Of a DNA stretch of 54,887 nt, positions 51,580-54,887 are shown in pieces. The first letter of the stretch is position 1. Each line of letters begins with the position of its first letter. The notes under the pieces were generated by a model that saw only the letters and a list, made by a program, of their open reading frames with translations, had not been told where the DNA came from and did not search any database. Source of the stretch: Dimargaris cristalligena (taxonomy: Eukaryota > Kickxellomycota > Dimargaritomycetes > Dimargaritales > Dimargaritaceae); the NCBI GenBank assembly GCA_027576995.1, contig JANBQC010000131.1:1-54887 (forward strand), read 5' to 3'. The translations under genes and the position numbers were made by a program.

Positions 51580-52904
51580 ATGGGGGCCAATGGCAGCAAA
51601 AATAGAATTACACCTCAGGATAGGGCTATTCTGGACCTCAAGGTTCAACGCGACCGCCTAAAGCAATACACCAAGCGGGTAAGCTTCAGGTCCAAGAGCC
51701 GAATGAGGGTCGCCCCACCCCACCGCTTTTACCCTCTACTCATCTCCACCCTACTTACTGAAGAAGCCCATATTTATTGTCCACAACCATGCCCTATCCC
51801 TTCAGATAAATGTCGTGCTTAACCGAGAGACCGAAATTGCCCAGGAGCACCTCCGCCGTAATAACAAGCAACAGGCACTGCTCGCCCTTCGCAAGAAAAA
51901 ATACCAGGAGCAGTTACTGGTTAAAACCGAAAACCAGCTAATGAATCTTGAACAATTGGTAGGTATTATTTATATCGCCCTGTTAAAATTATTCCAAACA
52001 TTGTATTGATTTCAACCTTCCTTTATTCCTAGACTCCCTTAGGAGGGACATAAAAAACTTCTTTAATACACTGACACCATTGCGCGGCATCCCTAAACCC
52101 TTCTCGACTCCATACCAGACCCAAACCATCGAGTTCGCCCTCGTGGAAAAGGAAGTTTTTGCGGGCCTCGCCCAAGGCAATCAAGTGCTCAAGACTCTCA
52201 ACCAGGAAATGTCCCTTGAAAATGTCGAAAAACTGATGGAAGAAACCGCCGATGCTATAGCCTATCAGGAGGTAAGTTCACAACAAGAGCGATGTTCCCG
52301 TCTCCATCCCTAATTGTGTCGTTTTCTTGCGCAATGCCATACTTTTAAATAATTATATACAAGTTCCAGGATAATAACCACCTATAATCTGTCACCCTAT
52401 ACTGGAACGTAAAACATGCCTTTTAATTGATAATTCACCAGGAAGTTTCCGAGATGCTCGGTACCAAACTCTCGTCCCACGACGAAGCCGAGCTGGAAAA
52501 TGAATTGCGAGCCCTTCAGGCCACTGAGGTAAGTACCGTTTTACACGTTAAATCACTCCATATCGAGTCTCATCGGCCGAGGACCTACTTAAGAGTCCAT
52601 GGAGGATACCCTGGGCGATCTTCCAGCTCCGCCGGGCCCGTTGTTTTCCGCCATGAATCCCATTTAGCCGTGGTCCAGATGATCACTATCCACCCCCTTT
52701 TAATCCGTTTCCTAACATGGCTTATTTCCAAAACTACTTCCACTACAGATTGGAGAGTCCGCCATTCCCGAACTACCTTCGGTGCCGCAGAAGAATTTCC
52801 CTAACATTATTGAATCGCCCCAGCCCGAGCAAGGGGCTGTTAGTGATATAGAAGAGGCAGAAATATCACCCAAGCCGGCACGGGTTGCAATGCCTGCCGA
52901 GTGA
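51580..52904 (+). CDS. VPS20: ESCRT-III subunit Vps20/CHMP6
   Basis: Vps20 nucleates ESCRT-III filaments on endosomes after binding Vps25 of ESCRT-II. Five exons: 51580..51678, 51806..51958, 52119..52271, 52442..52528 and 52749..52904, all phase 0, encode 215 residues, the usual size. The N-terminus MGANGSK is a good N-myristoylation signal, as expected for Vps20/CHMP6. Next come the basic helices ITPQDRAILDLKVQRDRLKQ and INVVLNRETEIAQEHLRRNN then KQQALLALRKKKYQEQLL, then NLEQL-TQTIEFALVEKEV, FAGLAQGNQVLKTLNQEMSL, NVEKLMEETADAIAYQE and EVSEMLGTKLSSHDEAELEN. The acidic C-terminal tail (AIPELPSVPQKN) resembles the MIM2 type found in CHMP6. Only the N-terminal exon lies in a longer chance frame; I start at 51580, not at the upstream codon at 51445. 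Confidence 0.93.
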
Positions 52905-53629
52905 AGTATCCAATAGATTTTTTTTTGGAAAATACCCTGAAACCATTTGCCCGCTTTAACCCCCCCCCATCCCCACATGTTTAATAGTTTTTTTTTCAGT
53001 TGCTGCCAACGAGGGCTAGTCTATGGCGATAGTAAAGTGACTTTGCGACTTTTTCCCTATACATTATAGCTTTACCAAGTTCACTCCCTAACCCACTTGC
53101 AGTTTCACCGTAGCTTTTTGTAAAGTATATCCTGTTATATTGGTATTTTAATTACCTAGAAATAAATTGGCTTTGGGCAATGACCATTATGATTAATCTG
53201 GTGCCAGTTTTCTATCAATTCTGATATATAAGCCCAACGCAGCATCCTGGTAAGCATATTGCTATAGTTTGAAAGATTAAGTTGGATAGAACATCATTGA
53301 TAGCAGACCCCCAGTTTAAATTTACCCATCTACTCAGCTACACCCCAGCTTTTGTGTACCTGTAAACATGTATCACTTTTATGTGGCCATTAACATAGGA
53401 TTTTTTATTAAATACAGCTAATTGGTAAATTTGGCAAAATAGCCTATAAATTGGCGAATGTAAAACTATGGCAATAAAATCTATAATAGTCACAAATACT
53501 CACCGCCACTTCGTAAGTGTGCACATCGTCGGACATTAACAGAGCGTAGTCAAAAAGGAATGGCTAAAATGCTTTTATGGCGGCCTAAATATGGGCACTA
53601 CTAGAAAAAAGTACCATACTTTAGGGGGT
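52905..53629. other. Convergent intergenic region
   Basis: About 0.7 kb between the VPS20 and secreted-protein 3' ends, AT-rich, with poly-T near 52919 and 52988 and a poly-C run near 52960. No gene or repeat copy recognised. Confidence 0.5.
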
Positions 53630-54523
53630 TTAATAAAAACCCAATTTACTCTGTGCCTCTACATTTAGGGCTTTCAAAAGAACTAGGACCGCATCCATGT
53701 CTGGTGAGTGCTGCTCCAGCCTACGGGAATATGTATCTACTTTCAAAGCCATCCACTGCTTAAGCAGGTTCGCGTTAAGTTCCGGACTAAAATTTGGGTG
53801 ATAGGCTACGTGACAGAGTAGAGGGCCCGACTCATACAAAACGAATGTATAGAAAATCCCCTCTTCATCTGCCTGGGCCTCCTTCAACTCTGCGGCAATA
53901 ATTTCGCGGACTTCAGGCCACTTCTCCTGGCCGTAGGGTTTATATTTCACCTCACCCTCATCCTCGTCAAGCCAGTTGGCGGCCTGACGAAGTCCAGTCT
54001 GGGTAGCGCCAGGAAGCACATTCATCAGGCTGACAAGGTGAAGCGAAGTTAAGAGAGTTTCGATAATCCGACTGGATTCTTCGGGAGATAAGGGCGCTAC
54101 ATAGTCGTTGGAATCGGCATTGTATAATGGGGTTCCAATTGGGTTGGTTGAAGAATACTGGGGGCCGGCCGTGGTCGGAATTTGGTTGTAATGGCCACTG
54201 TAATATTGGCTGTAGGGCATTCCGCTAACCCAACTGCCCGGGCTGTTCGAACCGGATGAGGTAGAGGTCGGTCCGGCCTGGCTAGTGATGGGATAGGAGT
54301 CTCCCAAGGACTGAGCGGGGGAAGTAGCGGAGCTTGGATACTGCGGTACGAAACCCGAGGTTGGCGCCATTGACTGGCCGAAAGTATAGCCAGTATAGTC
54401 AACCTGGGCATTATTAGGGGAAAAGTAGTCGGGGTAGTTGGTATTAGGTAGAGTCGGGCCAGTCGCGGGGGCTCCGCACACCGACCCTAACAAAAATAAT
54501 CCAACCAGGCCAGCACTAAGCAT
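53630..54523 (-). CDS. Predicted secreted protein of unknown function
   Basis: A 297-residue single-exon frame from an ATG at 54523. The first 17 residues, MLSAGLVGLFLLGSVCG, are a clear signal peptide. Residues about 20-140 are a low-complexity region rich in Pro, Ser, Tyr, Thr, Gly and Asn with repeated SYP/QYYS/QYSS pieces, like a glycosylated or wall-associated stretch. The rest is a folded, acidic helical region (PLSPEESSRIIETLLTSLHL, GLRQAANWLDEDEG, KWPEVREIIAAELKEAQ). No transmembrane helix or GPI-anchor tail is visible. I recognise no family; function unknown. It is a second secreted orphan in the window, structurally unlike the one at 8646. Confidence 0.72.
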   Translation of the reverse strand: MLSAGLVGLFLLGSVCGAPATGPTLPNTNYPDYFSPNNAQVDYTGYTFGQSMAPTSGFVPQYPSSATSPAQSLGDSYPITSQAGPTSTSSGSNSPGSWVSGMPYSQYYSGHYNQIPTTAGPQYSSTNPIGTPLYNADSNDYVAPLSPEESSRIIETLLTSLHLVSLMNVLPGATQTGLRQAANWLDEDEGEVKYKPYGQEKWPEVREIIAAELKEAQADEEGIFYTFVLYESGPLLCHVAYHPNFSPELNANLLKQWMALKVDTYSRRLEQHSPDMDAVLVLLKALNVEAQSKLGFY

Positions 54524-54887
54524 GTCGAGGTAAAAGTCACTGGGATGTAGGGGGGAAGGGACGGGGTTGGGGGCAAAAATAAAGGCAGTATTAAGCTAAT
54601 ATAAGGAAAAGTTGGTGGGGGTACGCCACTAAAGTTGAAGAGTCGGGTAAAGAGGGTAGTTTGCAAAAGAAATACAAATGTGGGCGGCTTCAAGGGATTA
54701 CTTCCATGGTTTATATATGCAGAAACCGACTTCCTCTCCTAAAGGAAAAATACGAAGCGATATAACCATGTTCATAAATTAACTGGGACAGGTTATAGGG
54801 CTTTATGGATATATACTAAATGAGACTAGAGTACAGTTAACCGTACCCCCGAATAGAATTTCGTAGGCTCCGTTAACCAGAATTCTG
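54524..54887. other. Upstream region of the secreted-protein gene
   Basis: 364 bases to the right edge, likely 5' leader and promoter. No feature beyond AT-rich DNA is recognised. Confidence 0.45.

Noticed and set aside
1..54887. CRISPR arrays, rRNA genes, bacterial operons
   Set aside because: No regularly spaced repeats, no rRNA-like sequence, and the genes have spliceosomal introns.

Overview
The window looks like nuclear DNA from a fungus, probably an early-diverging lineage. Genes are interrupted by short GT..AG introns (usually 100-350 bp, often GTAAGT donors), coding DNA is GC-richer than the AT-rich spacers, and many classic fungal housekeeping genes are recognisable. A Gemin2-type SMN partner, a Snm1-like RNase MRP subunit and an intronless bacterial-style NRPS together suggest Zoopagomycota/Mucoromycota-type fungi rather than budding yeasts; this placement is inference only.

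Layout: 1-2862 (-) RAD9, running off the left edge; 3676-6060 (+) GRC3; 8646-10222 (+) a secreted orphan protein; 11257-15579 (-) a large FHA...BRCT-BRCT protein resembling MDC1/Mdb1; 17498-18460 (+) UTP23; 18841-20075 (-) PSF3 (five exons); 20076-23750 a repeat-bearing spacer; 23751-29834 (+) a 2027-residue NRPS; 30326-32746 (-) RIX7; 33098-34399 (-) a SNM1-like protein; 34967-36089 (+) RPL36; 37091-38799 (+) GEMIN2; 39656-42492 (+) RRP1; 43347-48331 (-) SMC4; 49338-50996 (-) DBP5; 51580-52904 (+) VPS20; 53630-54523 (-) a second secreted orphan.

Two functional themes dominate. Ribosome and RNase MRP biology is represented by GRC3, UTP23, RIX7, SNM1-like, RPL36 and RRP1, with DBP5 and GEMIN2 adding mRNA export and snRNP assembly. 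Chromosome maintenance is represented by RAD9, the MDC1-like protein, PSF3 and SMC4. VPS20 (ESCRT-III) and two secreted proteins complete the set.

The accessory layer is the most interesting part. The NRPS has the order T - degenerate E - C - A - T - E, with no introns, no N-terminal A domain and no release domain. A small inverted-repeat element (MITE-like, 144-145 bp, four clear copies) is scattered through spacers and one intron. One copy is split by a 379-bp TG..CA solo LTR with a 5-bp target duplication; removing the LTR and one duplication restores exactly 144 bp. The MDC1-like protein carries several T-Q-x-F/Y motifs, the kind of site that recruits RNF8 in animals.
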